A DNA stretch of 64,000 bases from Paraplanobispora takensis (GCF_016863195.1 NZ_BOOK01000045.1:1-64000), one strand, 5' to 3'. Shown: positions 14,949 to 23,823, numbered from the stretch's first letter. The notes: generated from the sequence alone by a model not told the origin. Numbers and translations: made by a program.

Positions 14949-16718
14949 ATGGCATCCACGGCTCCGGTCCGCCCGCTCGCCGTCGTCATGGCCGCGGTGG
15001 CCGTCGCGGGGGTGGCGGCCGGAGCGATCATGGAGACGGGCTTCCCCGCCCCCTTCGGCCAGTGGTTGTTCATCCTGGGGTGCACGGCCCTGCCGGCGCT
15101 CGGCCTGCTCGTCGCGCTCAGGCGCCCGGACAACGTCTACGGCTGGCTGCTGCTGGTCACCGCCGACTGCCTGGGGCTGGGGGCGCTCGGCGTCGGGATC
15201 CTGCTGAGGGTGTCCGCCGACCAGCGGGCGATGACGATCCTCGGGGTCCTCCTGGCCTCGCTGTTCGTCGTCTTCTACGGCCTGAGCTGGATCTTCGTGC
15301 CGCTGTTCTTCCCCGACGGGCGGTTGCCCTCGCGCGGGTGGCGGGTGGGGGCGTGGATCGCCGTGGCGGCGATGGCCGTCCACTGGCTGGGCCTCCTGCT
15401 GGGCCACAACAGGCTTTACGGGATCTTCCCCACCGGCAACCCACTGGGGCTGGAGGGGGAGGCGGGGCTGTACGCCACCGCGCTCATGACCACCGGGGGG
15501 CAGGCGGCGGTCATGCTGACGGCCCTGACGGTGCTGGTCTCCCTCGTCCGGCGGTGGCTGCGGGGGAGCCCGGACGAGCGGCGCCCGTTGCGGTGGGTGA
15601 TCGCAGGACTGGTGGCGACCCTGAGCGGGTTCGTCCTGATGGAGGTGTTCGGCGGCGGCGGCCAGGAGACGGCCCTCTACGTCAGTCTCCTGCTCGTCAT
15701 GGCCGCGCTGCCCGCGGCGATCGCGGCGGCGGTCGTCCGGCACAACCTCCTCGACATCCGGGTGGGGATCAGGGGCTCGCGCTTCTTCCTGGTGTTCGAC
15801 CTGCGGCCGACGGTCGACGAGCTGCTGACGGAGCTGGGGCCCGAGCTGGAGGAGGCCGACCCCGCCGAGCAGCTCGGGCGGCTGGCGCGGGCCGTACGGG
15901 CCGGGCTGGAGATCCGGTGGGCGGCGGTCGTGCTCCCCGACGGCACGCGGCTGGTCGCGGGGGAGGAGAGCGGGCAGGCGGTGCTCACCGTGCCGGCCGG
16001 GCTGGGGCACATCGCCTGCGGTCCCAAGACCGCCGGGCGGTTCACCGCCGAGGACCGGCGCCAGCTCGGCGCGCTGGCCGTACCGGTCGGGCTGGCGATC
16101 CAGAGCGCGGCGCTGGCGGCCCGGCTGGTCGACGCGGGGGAGGCCGAGCGGCGGCGGATCGAGCGCAACATCCACGACGGGGCGCAGCAGCAGCTCGTCG
16201 CGCTCATGGCGGGCCTGGAGCTGGCCAGGGCGACCGGGGGCACGCCGGAGACCCTGGCGCTGCTGCGGGAGCAGGCCCGTCAGACCCTCGCCGACCTCCG
16301 CGAGCTGGCGGCGGGCATCCACCCGTCCGTGCTGAGCCAGGGCGGACTGGCCGAGGCGATCGAGGAGCGCTGCTCGCGGCTGCCGGTGACCACCACGGTG
16401 ACGGCCGATCCCGGACTGCGCACGCGGCGCTTCCCCGACCAGGTCGAGGGCGCCCTGTACTTCACGGTGAGCGAGGCGCTGGCCAACGCGCTCAAGCACG
16501 CCTCGGCCTCCCGGATCGAGGTACGGCTGGCGCACACCGCCGGGCGGCTGCAGGCCACGGTGAAGGACGACGGGAAGGGCTTCGACCCGGCGGCGACCGG
16601 CCGCCGGGGGCTGGGCCCGCTGGCCGACCGGCTCAGCGCCCTCGGCGGCGGCCTGGACTTGTCGAGCGCGCCGGGGGAGGGCACCCGGCTGCGGGCCTGG
16701 GTGCCCGCTCCGGGCTGA
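14949..16718 (+). CDS. Orphan membrane sensor histidine kinase
   Basis: A 589-residue NarL-type kinase. Residues 8-265 hold about seven or eight membrane helices. A GAF-like or coiled linker lies at 285-390, then the histidine motif ERRRIERNIHDGAQQQ (His409), and a HATPase with the N-box FTVSEALANALKHASAS and the G-box DDGKGFD. No response regulator is next to it, so the partner is elsewhere. The ATG at 14949 is chosen because the sequence upstream has no kinase character and covers the promoter of the divergent serine hydrolase gene. The ribosome site is weak. Confidence 0.85.
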   Translation: MASTAPVRPLAVVMAAVAVAGVAAGAIMETGFPAPFGQWLFILGCTALPALGLLVALRRPDNVYGWLLLVTADCLGLGALGVGILLRVSADQRAMTILGVLLASLFVVFYGLSWIFVPLFFPDGRLPSRGWRVGAWIAVAAMAVHWLGLLLGHNRLYGIFPTGNPLGLEGEAGLYATALMTTGGQAAVMLTALTVLVSLVRRWLRGSPDERRPLRWVIAGLVATLSGFVLMEVFGGGGQETALYVSLLLVMAALPAAIAAAVVRHNLLDIRVGIRGSRFFLVFDLRPTVDELLTELGPELEEADPAEQLGRLARAVRAGLEIRWAAVVLPDGTRLVAGEESGQAVLTVPAGLGHIACGPKTAGRFTAEDRRQLGALAVPVGLAIQSAALAARLVDAGEAERRRIERNIHDGAQQQLVALMAGLELARATGGTPETLALLREQARQTLADLRELAAGIHPSVLSQGGLAEAIEERCSRLPVTTTVTADPGLRTRRFPDQVEGALYFTVSEALANALKHASASRIEVRLAHTAGRLQATVKDDGKGFDPAATGRRGLGPLADRLSALGGGLDLSSAPGEGTRLRAWVPAPG

Positions 16719-16741
16719 GCGTCCGATGCGGGGGCGGCGCC

Positions 16742-17590
16742 TCAGCCGAACACGGCGGGCGGCGGGACGGGGACGACGACCGGGTCGCCGTCGTTCAGCG
16801 GCGGGGCCCCGGCGACGAACCTGCTCAGGTCCTCGCCGTGCAGGCAGCGGGCCTGGGTGAGGCCACCGGCGGCCTTGCGGGTCAGTCCGGCCAGGGGCAG
16901 CTCGGCGCGGGAGGCGGCGACGATGAGGTTGCCGAACCGGCGGCCGCGCAGCACGCCGGGCTCGGCGAGCAGCGCCAGGTGGCGGAAGGTGCCGCCGATC
17001 GTGGCCAGGACCCGGCGGGCGAAGACGAGGCCCTTGCCGTCGGCGATGTTGACCAGCAGGGTCCCCGCCGGGCGCAGGACGCGGGCCACGTCGCCCATGT
17101 ACTCGCCGGTGGCCAGGTCGATCGGCATGGTGGCGCCGCTGAAGGCGTCCAGCACGAACAGGTCGGCGGAGGAGTCGTGGAGCCCGGCGGTGGCGCTGCG
17201 GCCGTCGGCGATCCGCACCTTGAGGCGGGGCACCGACTTCAGCCGGAGGTGGTCGCGCACGAGCTGGACCAGGTCGCCGTCCGGCTCGGCGACGATCTGC
17301 CGTGAGCCGGGGCGGGTCGCCGCCACGTAGCGGGGCAGGGTGCAGGCGCAGCCCCCGATGTGCACGGCGTCCAGCGGGCCCTCGGTCATCAGGTCGATCA
17401 CATCGGCCATCAGCCGGACGTACTCGAAGTCGAGGTAGGTGGGATCCTCCAGGTCGACGTAGGACTGGGGCACGCCGTCCTTCGAGATCACCCAGCCGGA
17501 GGGCCGGTCGAGGTCCCGCAGCAGATCGACCTCGCCGAAGCTCACCGGGTAACAGCCCGGCATCGGCTCTCGCGGTTCCCGCCTGACCAT
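16742..17590 (-). CDS. Spermidine synthase-like methyltransferase-fold protein
   Basis: A 282-residue protein of the spermidine synthase-like (SpeE/PF01564) group found widely in actinomycetes. VHIGGCACTLPRYV is the glycine-rich motif, DGDLVQLVRDHL the acidic-loop strand, and FVLDAFSGATMPIDLATGEY the catalytic region. The classical GGG(D/E)G loop is modified to GGCACT, so real polyamine synthase activity is doubtful. Cytoplasmic, with no membrane helices. The ATG at 17590 has GAGG upstream. It is divergent from the penicillin-binding protein gene across 57 bp. Confidence 0.8.
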   Translation of the reverse strand: MVRREPREPMPGCYPVSFGEVDLLRDLDRPSGWVISKDGVPQSYVDLEDPTYLDFEYVRLMADVIDLMTEGPLDAVHIGGCACTLPRYVAATRPGSRQIVAEPDGDLVQLVRDHLRLKSVPRLKVRIADGRSATAGLHDSSADLFVLDAFSGATMPIDLATGEYMGDVARVLRPAGTLLVNIADGKGLVFARRVLATIGGTFRHLALLAEPGVLRGRRFGNLIVAASRAELPLAGLTRKAAGGLTQARCLHGEDLSRFVAGAPPLNDGDPVVVPVPPPAVFG

Positions 17591-17647
17591 CCCTTTGGTC
17601 CTCTTTCCTTTGATATACACCGGGTGGACACCCCTGGGAGAAACCGT

Positions 17648-19180
17648 ATGCGCCGCCGGCCCCTCCTCGTGCTCGTCATCGTCTTTCTGACGATCGTCGG
17701 GGGAAGCGTCTACGCGCTGACCAGGCCCACGCCGTCCGGGGGCAAGCCCGCCGCCGGGGCCGAGGAGACGGCCAGGGCCTATTTGACGGCCTGGGAGGAG
17801 AGCGACCTGGCCACGATGAACAGGCTGGTGTCCGGCGCCCCGGACGACTTCATCGAGCGGCACCGTACCTTCAGCCAGGACCTGGGGATCGAGTCGCTGA
17901 CCATCACCCCGGGGCGGATCAGCTTCCAGGGCGGGCAGGCGGCCGAGATGCCGTTCGACGGGGTCAGGGAGGTGGAGGGCCTCGGCGAGTGGCCGTTCTC
18001 CTCGACGCTGAAGCTGGCCGTCAAGGACGGCCGGTGGAAGGTGCTGTGGAGCCCGGAGACGCTCCACCCGGCCCTCAAGGACGGGGGACGGCTGCGGATC
18101 AGCGAGATCTCCGGGGAGGAGGCCAGCCTGGTCACCCGGTCGGGGGAGCCGTTCCCGCACGACAACGGGGCCGAGGCGTACCTGCAGACGCTCGGGGCGG
18201 AGCTGGAGGGCCGGACCTCGGAGGGCGGCTACGCCCTGGAGGCCGTCACGCCCGCCGGGGAGGTCGAGCGGCTCCTGACGGACGAGCCGGAGAAGGGGGA
18301 GGAGGTCCGCACCACCTTCTCCCGCCCGGTCCAGGCGGCGGCGGCCCGGGCGCTGGACGGGGTGGAGGGCCCCGCCGCGATCGTCGCGGTCCAGTCGGGC
18401 ACCGGGGAGGTCCTGGCGATCGCCGACCGGCTGGGCGGGCAGAACGCCTTCCTCGGCCTGTACCCGCCGGGCTCGACGTTCAAGGTGGTCACCGCCGAGG
18501 CCCTGCTCTCCGCCGGGCTGGCCCCGGACTCCCCGGTGGCCTGCCCGGCGACCTACTCGCCCCCCGGAGGGCGGCCGTTCCGCAACGCCGGCGACTACGC
18601 CGCGCCCGGCCCCGTGACGCTGACCGAGGCCTTCGCGGTCTCCTGCAACACCGCCTTCATCGAGCAGGCCGTCCAGCTGCTGCCGGACGGCGGCCTGGTG
18701 GGGGCAGCCGAGCTGCTCGGATTCAACAAGCCGCTCAAGGTCCCCGCGGTGAACTGCCAGATCAAGGCGCACTCCACCGACGACGAGCTGGCCTCCGACG
18801 CCATCGGTCAGAACTCGGTGCTGGCCAGCCCGTTGTGCATGGCGCTGGTCGCCGCCGCGGTGGAGAGCGGGACCTGGCACCAGCCCCTCATGATGGAGCG
18901 CGCGGCGGAGGAGGGGGACGCCGTCGAGCTGCCCCGCGACGTGGCGCAGGGGCTGCGCGCCATGATGCGGGCGGTGGTGACGGACGGCACCGCCTCGGAG
19001 ATCCCCCTGCCGGAGGGTACGGCGGGCAAGACGGGCACCGCCGAGGCCGGCGGAGGCCGGGAGCACGCCTGGTTCGTCGGCTACCGCAACGGCGTCGCCT
19101 TCGCCGTGCTCGTGGAGAACGGCGGCAGCGGCGCGCAGTCCGCCCTGCCGGTGGCCGCGCGTTTCCTGCGCGCGCTGTAG
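17648..19180 (+). CDS. Class B penicillin-binding protein (transpeptidase)
   Basis: A 510-residue membrane-anchored D,D-transpeptidase that cross-links peptidoglycan outside the cell. Residues 5-24 form the N-terminal anchor. An NTF2-like MecA-N-type domain spans about 35-145, followed by a linker/dimerisation part. The transpeptidase domain holds SxxK (S276-T-F-K279), SxN (S332-C-N334) and KTG (K461-T-G463). The MecA-N-like domain is common in actinomycete PBPs and alone does not imply resistance. The ATG at 17648 has GGGAG 7 bases upstream. A monocistronic unit is likely. Confidence 0.9.
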   Translation: MRRRPLLVLVIVFLTIVGGSVYALTRPTPSGGKPAAGAEETARAYLTAWEESDLATMNRLVSGAPDDFIERHRTFSQDLGIESLTITPGRISFQGGQAAEMPFDGVREVEGLGEWPFSSTLKLAVKDGRWKVLWSPETLHPALKDGGRLRISEISGEEASLVTRSGEPFPHDNGAEAYLQTLGAELEGRTSEGGYALEAVTPAGEVERLLTDEPEKGEEVRTTFSRPVQAAAARALDGVEGPAAIVAVQSGTGEVLAIADRLGGQNAFLGLYPPGSTFKVVTAEALLSAGLAPDSPVACPATYSPPGGRPFRNAGDYAAPGPVTLTEAFAVSCNTAFIEQAVQLLPDGGLVGAAELLGFNKPLKVPAVNCQIKAHSTDDELASDAIGQNSVLASPLCMALVAAAVESGTWHQPLMMERAAEEGDAVELPRDVAQGLRAMMRAVVTDGTASEIPLPEGTAGKTGTAEAGGGREHAWFVGYRNGVAFAVLVENGGSGAQSALPVAARFLRAL

Positions 19181-19247
19181 GGCAGACGGCCTTCCGCCGA
19201 TCCCAGGTCGCGGCGGGAAAAGGGCCGGACGTTGTAGGGAAAATCAC

Positions 19248-19277
19248 AACTTACGGTTACGTAACTTACGCTACCGT
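19248..19277 (+). promoter_or_regulatory. Tandem 15-bp repeat operator overlapping the start region
   Basis: AACTTACGGTTACGT (19248-19262) is followed immediately by AACTTACGCTACCGT (19263-19277), with 12 of 15 bases identical. A perfect palindrome GTTACGTAAC (19256-19265) spans the junction. TACGGT and ACCGTA also form an inverted pair. The array ends 6 bases before the ATG of the TrhA-family gene, so a bound protein would block transcription. No consensus ribosome site fits, hence a leaderless or very short leader mRNA is likely. TetR-type binding is plausible. Confidence 0.6.
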
Positions 19278-19283
19278 AGGTTC

Positions 19284-19958
19284 ATGGCCCCGATCGTTGC
19301 TGAGAAGATGTCGCTGCCGGAGTCGATCAAGCCGCGTCTGCGCGGCTGGCTGCACGCCGGAGCGCTGCCTGTCACGCTCATCGCCGGATTCGTCCTGGTC
19401 GCCCTGGGACCCACCCTGCAGGCGCGGCTCGCGTCGGTGGTCTACGCGATCACATCCGGCCTGCTCTTCGGCATCTCGGCCACCTACCACCGCGGCACGC
19501 TCTCGCCGCGGGTGGAGGAGGTGCTGCGCCGGCTCGACCACGCCAACATCTATCTGATCATCGCGGGCACCTACACCCCCTTCGCGCTGCTGGCGCTGGA
19601 CGGCGCGGCCCGCGTGGTGGTCCTGTCCGTGATCTGGGCGGGGGCGATCGCCGGGGTGCTGTTCCGGGTGCTGTGGACCCGCGCGCCCCGCTGGCTGTCC
19701 ACCGCTCTGTACATCGCCCTGGGCTGGACGGCCGTGTTCGTGCTGCCGCAGCTGATGGAGGGCGCGGGCGTGGCCGCGGTGGTGCTGGTCATCGTGGGCG
19801 GCGTGCTGTACACCGCAGGCGGGATCGTGTACGGCCTGCGCCGCCCGGATCCCTCGCCCCGCTGGTTCGGCTTCCACGAGGTCTTCCACGCCTTCACCCT
19901 CGCCGCCTACCTGGTGCAGTACGTCGCGGTGTCCCTGGTGGTCTACGGGGCGGCGTAG
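19284..19958 (+). CDS. Hemolysin III / TrhA-family (PAQR-like) membrane protein
   Basis: A 224-residue protein with seven predicted membrane helices. Family markers: SATYHRGTLS after helix two, the conserved LDHANIYLIIAGTYTPF in helix three, and FGFHEVFHAF before the last helix. The histidines are the metal-binding residues typical of PAQR-like proteins. Bacterial TrhA members affect membrane lipid or fluidity homeostasis; haemolytic activity is not implied. An upstream tandem repeat suggests repression. The next gene follows after 10 bases. Confidence 0.88.
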   Translation: MAPIVAEKMSLPESIKPRLRGWLHAGALPVTLIAGFVLVALGPTLQARLASVVYAITSGLLFGISATYHRGTLSPRVEEVLRRLDHANIYLIIAGTYTPFALLALDGAARVVVLSVIWAGAIAGVLFRVLWTRAPRWLSTALYIALGWTAVFVLPQLMEGAGVAAVVLVIVGGVLYTAGGIVYGLRRPDPSPRWFGFHEVFHAFTLAAYLVQYVAVSLVVYGAA

Positions 19959-19968
19959 GGTGCCCACC

Positions 19969-20349
19969 ATGACGAGCATCGCTGATCTGGCGACCGAGCA
20001 GTACGTCTCGGTGACCACCTTCCGCAAGGACGGCACCGGCGTCCCCACCCCGGTCTGGGCGGCGCCGGACGGCGCGGGCCTGGTGATCTGGACGCCGGCC
20101 TCCGCCTGGAAGGTCAGACGGATCAGGAACAACCCCGAGGTCACCCTCAAGGCCTGCGACCTGCGCGGCAACACGCGGGGCGAGGAGGTCAAGGGACGGG
20201 CGGAGATCCTGTCCGCCGAGGAGACCGAGCGGGCGCGCGGCCTGCTGCGCAGGAAGTACGGCCTGCAGGGCCGGCTGGTCATCCTCGGCAGCAAGATCCG
20301 CCGGGGGAGCGCCGGCACCGTCGGGATCCGCATCACCCCCGCCGGCTGA
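19969..20349 (+). CDS. PPOX-class split-barrel oxidoreductase, probably F420-dependent
   Basis: A 126-residue flavin/deazaflavin split-barrel protein. The strands YVSVTTFRKDGTGVPTPVWAA and LVIWTPASAWKVRRIRNNPEV match the actinobacterial group annotated as PPOX-class F420-dependent enzymes. The cofactor cannot be proven from sequence, and FMN or haem are alternatives. The ATG at 19969 is preferred over GTG 19960. It begins 10 bases after the TrhA-family gene, so it is co-transcribed and probably under the same operator. Confidence 0.8.
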   Translation: MTSIADLATEQYVSVTTFRKDGTGVPTPVWAAPDGAGLVIWTPASAWKVRRIRNNPEVTLKACDLRGNTRGEEVKGRAEILSAEETERARGLLRRKYGLQGRLVILGSKIRRGSAGTVGIRITPAG

Positions 20350-20358
20350 ACGCACCCC

Positions 20359-20387
20359 CGGGCCGGGCGTGTGAGGTCCCCGGCCCG
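20359..20387. terminator. Hairpin after the split-barrel gene
   Basis: CGGGCCGGG (20359-20367) pairs with CCCGGCCCG (20379-20387) around an 11-base loop, 10 bases after the stop codon and before the convergent amidohydrolase gene. Confidence 0.6.
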
Positions 20388-20395
20388 GCGGTGGC

Positions 20396-20467
20396 GTGGA
20401 CGCCCGGATCGTCCGCCGTGTGAGCGTCCGGATCGTCCGCCGCGTGGACGCCCGGATCGTTCGTCGC
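20396..20467. repeat. Three tandem 24-bp units
   Basis: Three head-to-tail 24-bp units (20396-20419, 20420-20443, 20444-20467), sharing the core CGGATCGTCCGCCG with a few substitutions, end one base before the stop of the amidohydrolase gene. They are non-coding on current calls. An alternative frame would add an 8-residue repeat. Confidence 0.75.
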
Positions 20468-20468
20468 T

Positions 20469-21668
20469 TCAGCTCGCGGCGAGGCCGAGGCGGCGGGCGG
20501 CGAGCTCGGCGTAGAGGGCGGCGCCGTCCGGGAGCACGGCGTCGTCGAAGCGCGCCTCCGGGGCGTGGTTGTAGGCGGCCTTGCCCGGGTCGAGGTCCGA
20601 CGGGCACGCGCCGAGCGCCACGAACGCCGAGGGGACCTCGTTGCACACCAGGGAGAAGTCCTCCGCCCCGGTGAACGGCTGCGGCGCCGTGACGAACCGC
20701 TCCGCGCCGTAGACCTCCCTGACGGTCGCCCCGACGAAGTCGGCCTCGGCCCCGTCGTTGACGGTGACCGGGTAGCTCATCGGGAAGGAGGTCTCCACCT
20801 CGAGCCCGTGGGCCGCCGCGACGCCCTCGACCACGGTGACCGCCCGCTCCCGGACGCGCTCGTGGGAGGCGGCGGAGAACGACCGGATCGTGACCTCGAA
20901 CCGGGCCTCCTCCGGGATCACGTTGTCGGTCGTCCCGGCGTGGAAGCTGCCGACGGTGACGACCACCGGGTCGAACACGTCGAAGCCGCGCGTCACCATG
21001 GTCTGCAGAGCGAGGACCATCTCGCACGCGGCCGGGATCGGGTCCTTGGCGCGGTGCGGGGCCGAGCCGTGCCCTCCCGCGCCGCGCACGGTGACGATGA
21101 GGGTGTCGGCGGCGGCCATCATCGGCCCGCCTCTCGTGATGAACATGCCCTGCGGGAGCACCGAGCTGATCACGTGCAGGGCGTAGGCCGCGACCGGGCG
21201 CTCGCCCGCCGCGTCCAGCACGCCCTCCTCGATCATGAACTTCGCACCGAGGTGGCCCTCCTCGCCGGGCTGGAACATGAAGATCACGTTCCCGGCGAGC
21301 CGGTCGCGCCGGGCGGCCAGCAGGTGGGCCGCCCCGGCGAGCATGGTGGTGTGCAGGTCGTGGCCGCAGGCGTGCATCCGGCCCTCAAGCGTGGAGGTGA
21401 CCTCCGCGTCGCCGCGCTCGGAGACGGGCAGGGCGTCCATGTCGCCGCGGAGCAGCACGGTCGGGCCGGGCAGCGTGCCCCGCAGCACCGCGGTCACCGA
21501 GCTCAGCCGTTCGCCGAGCCGTACCTCCAGCGGCAGTCCCGACAGCGCTGCCAGCACCTTCTCCTGGGTCCTGGGCAGGTCGAGGCCGAGCTCGGGCTCC
21601 CGGTGGAGGGCGTGACGCAGGCGGGCCAGTTCGTCGCGCATGTCGGCGGCGGATTCGCGGAAGGACAC
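20469..21668 (-). CDS. M20D-family amidohydrolase (hippurate / IAA-amino acid hydrolase type)
   Basis: A 399-residue zinc amidohydrolase. Metal-binding motifs: RGDMDALPV, MHACGHDLHTTML, and FMFQPGEEGHLGAKFMIEEG with the catalytic Glu pair. The lid domain includes GGHGSAPH, and the last metal site is PFTGAEDFS. The family removes acyl groups from amino acids or small amides; the natural substrate is unknown. The GTG at 21668 has GAGGAG upstream. It stands alone between a tandem repeat and the lysine aminotransferase promoter region. Confidence 0.88.
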   Translation of the reverse strand: MSFRESAADMRDELARLRHALHREPELGLDLPRTQEKVLAALSGLPLEVRLGERLSSVTAVLRGTLPGPTVLLRGDMDALPVSERGDAEVTSTLEGRMHACGHDLHTTMLAGAAHLLAARRDRLAGNVIFMFQPGEEGHLGAKFMIEEGVLDAAGERPVAAYALHVISSVLPQGMFITRGGPMMAAADTLIVTVRGAGGHGSAPHRAKDPIPAACEMVLALQTMVTRGFDVFDPVVVTVGSFHAGTTDNVIPEEARFEVTIRSFSAASHERVRERAVTVVEGVAAAHGLEVETSFPMSYPVTVNDGAEADFVGATVREVYGAERFVTAPQPFTGAEDFSLVCNEVPSAFVALGACPSDLDPGKAAYNHAPEARFDDAVLPDGAALYAELAARRLGLAAS

Positions 21669-21908
21669 CGGGCACTCCTCTGAGGTTCCGTACGTGGACG
21701 CTCTGACCGCACCCTAGCCGCGTTCGGGTGATTTGTGGCCTTCGTCGCAAACCCTCGACGGAAGACCGGCGGGAGGTCGTCCGGCGGCCGGACTTCCAGG
21801 CCATTGAAATGTGAAGAATCTCCACTCAGAATGCTGTTCGAGCGTAATGTCTTCAGGTAGACGCACCGAAGACGGGGAATCATCTTTCCAGCTCACAGTG
21901 GAGGGGAT

Positions 21909-23207
21909 ATGGACGTTCACGGCCGCCTCGCCCGTCACCTGCTGGTCGACGGCTACCGACTCGTTCTGGACCTGGAACGCAGCCGGGGTTCCCGGCTCGT
22001 CGACGCTCGCACCGGCCGTGAATACCTGGACTTCTACACCTTCTTCGCCTCCGCGCCGCTCGGCGTGAACCCGTTCGACGACGATCCGGAGTTCCTGGCC
22101 CTGCTCGGCAGGATCGCCGCGAACAAGCCCGCCAACTCCGACCTCTACACCGGGCACCTGGCCGACTTCGCCGAGACCTTCACCCGCGTGCTCGGCGACC
22201 CGGAGATGCCCCACCTGTTCTTCGTCGAGGGCGGCGCCCTCGCCGTGGAGAACGCGCTGAAGTGCGCCTTCGACTGGAAGAGCCGGCACAACGAGGCCAA
22301 CGGGCGCTCCGCGGAGCTCGGCACGAAGGTGCTCCATCTGACCCGGGCCTTCCACGGCCGCAGCGGCTACACCCTCTCGCTGACGAACACCGACCCGGTC
22401 AAGACCGATCGCTTCCCCAAGTTCGACTGGCCCCGCATCGAGGTGCCCGCCGTCCACTTCGGGGACGTCGAGGCCGCCGAGGAGCGCGCCCTGGCGCAGG
22501 CGCGGGCCGCCTTCGCGCGCCACCCGCACGACATCGCCTGCTTCATCGCCGAGCCGATCCAGGGCGAGGGCGGCGACAACCACATGCGCGCCGAGTTCCT
22601 GCAGGCCATGCAGGACCTCTGCCACGAGCACGACGCGCTGTTCGTACTGGACGAGGTCCAGACCGGGGGCGGGGCCACCGGCACCCCGTGGGCCTACCAG
22701 CAGCTCGGCCTGCGGCCCGACGTGGTCGCCTTCGCCAAGAAGGTCCAGGTCGGCGGGGTGATGGCGGGCCGCAGGGTGGACCTGGTGCCGGACAACGTCT
22801 TCCGGGTCAGCGGCCGGATCAACTCGACCTGGGGCGGCGGGCTGGTCGACATGGTCCGCTCCCGCCGGATGCTGGAGATCATCGAGCGCGACGGCCTGAT
22901 CCCGCGGGCGGCCGAGCTGGGGGAGGAACTGCTCACCGGGCTGCGGAAGACGCAGGCGAGCCTGCCCGAGCTGGTGGCCAACGTCCGGGGCCGCGGCCTG
23001 ATGTGCGCCTTCGACCTCCCGTCGCCGGCCGACCGCGACGAGCTGGTGACCAGGCTCAGGGAGGAGGAGGGCGTGCTGGTGCTGGCGTGCGGTGAAAGGT
23101 CGGTACGGCTGCGCCCGGCGCTCTCGGTGACGTCGGAGGAGATCGGCGAGGGCGTCTCCGCCATCGCCGGGACCCTGACCGGGTGGGATCTGCGGATGTC
23201 GGCGTAG
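21909..23207 (+). CDS. lat: L-lysine 6-aminotransferase
   Basis: A 432-residue class III PLP aminotransferase that transfers the epsilon-amino group of lysine to 2-oxoglutarate, giving a semialdehyde that cyclises to piperideine-6-carboxylate. Recognisable features: FFVEGGALAVENALK at about 105-119, FIAEPIQGEGGDNH, VLDEVQTGGG, and VVAFAKKVQVGGVMAG with the PLP lysine at 277 or 278. It matches the mycobacterial Lat form more than ornithine or GABA transaminases. GGAGGGG precedes the ATG. No Lrp gene or beta-lactam cluster is adjacent, so a lysine catabolic or starvation role is more likely than antibiotic precursor supply. Confidence 0.9.
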   Translation: MDVHGRLARHLLVDGYRLVLDLERSRGSRLVDARTGREYLDFYTFFASAPLGVNPFDDDPEFLALLGRIAANKPANSDLYTGHLADFAETFTRVLGDPEMPHLFFVEGGALAVENALKCAFDWKSRHNEANGRSAELGTKVLHLTRAFHGRSGYTLSLTNTDPVKTDRFPKFDWPRIEVPAVHFGDVEAAEERALAQARAAFARHPHDIACFIAEPIQGEGGDNHMRAEFLQAMQDLCHEHDALFVLDEVQTGGGATGTPWAYQQLGLRPDVVAFAKKVQVGGVMAGRRVDLVPDNVFRVSGRINSTWGGGLVDMVRSRRMLEIIERDGLIPRAAELGEELLTGLRKTQASLPELVANVRGRGLMCAFDLPSPADRDELVTRLREEEGVLVLACGERSVRLRPALSVTSEEIGEGVSAIAGTLTGWDLRMSA

Positions 23208-23244
23208 GCCCCCGGATCCGTCACACCGCCGTCCGCCGTCGCCG

Positions 23245-23272
23245 CCCGGTGGCGCCCTGAGGCGTCACCGGG
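23245..23272. terminator. Hairpin between convergent genes
   Basis: A 12-bp stem (23245-23256 with 23261-23272, containing one G-T pair) with a CTGA loop sits between the lysine aminotransferase stop and the stop of the convergent LuxR-type gene. Confidence 0.6.
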
Positions 23273-23274
23273 GG

Positions 23275-23520
23275 TCAGAGGGGGTCGTCGCGGGTGGCCC
23301 GCTGCCACAGGCCGATGGCGGTCACCCGCGAGTCCACGCCCAGCTTGGCGTAGATCCGGTTCACATGGTTCTTGACGGTCTTCTCACTGAGGAACAGGTG
23401 CTGGGCGATCTGCCCGTTGGAGTGACCGTTCGCGATCAGCTCCATGACTTCGGTCTCGCGCCTGCTCAAGCCCGTCACGACTTTGGGTTCGGCGTTGAAC
23501 CCGGCATCGTCGACTCTCAT
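23275..23520 (-). CDS. Stand-alone LuxR/GerE helix-turn-helix protein
   Basis: An 81-residue protein that is almost only a GerE-type [23 protein letters not shown] opens the domain, and [20 protein letters not shown] contains the recognition helix. There is no receiver or ligand domain, so it acts as a minimal DNA-binding protein, as in other short actinomycete GerE-type regulators. GGAGG lies 5 bases before the ATG. It is divergent from the glycosidase-like lipoprotein gene across 303 bp and could regulate it; this is inference. Confidence 0.88.
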   Translation of the reverse strand: MRVDDAGFNAEPKVVTGLSRRETEVMELIANGHSNGQIAQHLFLSEKTVKNHVNRIYAKLGVDSRVTAIGLWQRATRDDPL

Positions 23521-23823
23521 CCGGCCTCCGTGGCAGCAACACGGTCAGGTCGCCGAGGCCCCCGGTCTTACGGCGTAGCGATAGCAGCGAGCATAACCCG
23601 CAATATCCATTTTTGGTGGACAAGTCGAAACTGGGGAGAAAACACGACGACGCCGTGAGTGCCCGGACAAATCCGATCTTCGTGGAGATCCGGGCGACCT
23701 ATGGCGATCCCCGGCCAGGCGCATAACGCTTACCTGTGAAGCGTGTTGCGATTTATGCCACTCATATCCTGTTTGTGGAACGCTCCGGCCAGGGCGAATG
23801 CCAACGATCAGGTGAGGGGTCAG
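23521..23823. other. 303-bp divergent intergenic region
   Basis: There is no gene in this stretch. It holds the promoters of the LuxR-type gene (minus) and the glycosidase-like lipoprotein gene (plus). It is richer in A/T than its surroundings (around 23590-23640) and contains the 19-bp box at 23723-23741, also found upstream of the paralogous gene at 40063. Confidence 0.7.
23723..23749 (+). promoter_or_regulatory. Shared upstream box, copy 1 (with an inverted repeat)
   Basis: CATAACGCTTACCTGTGAA (23723-23741) differs by one base from the box at 39966-39984 upstream of the paralogous gene. In this copy ACGCTT and AAGCGT form an inverted repeat around ACCTGTG. It lies about 80 bases before the start codon, a typical activator or promoter position. 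Confidence 0.6.

Noticed and set aside
17648-19180. Beta-lactam resistance by the MecA-N-type PBP
   Set aside because: The MecA-N-like domain is common in actinomycete class B PBPs and does not itself show resistance.
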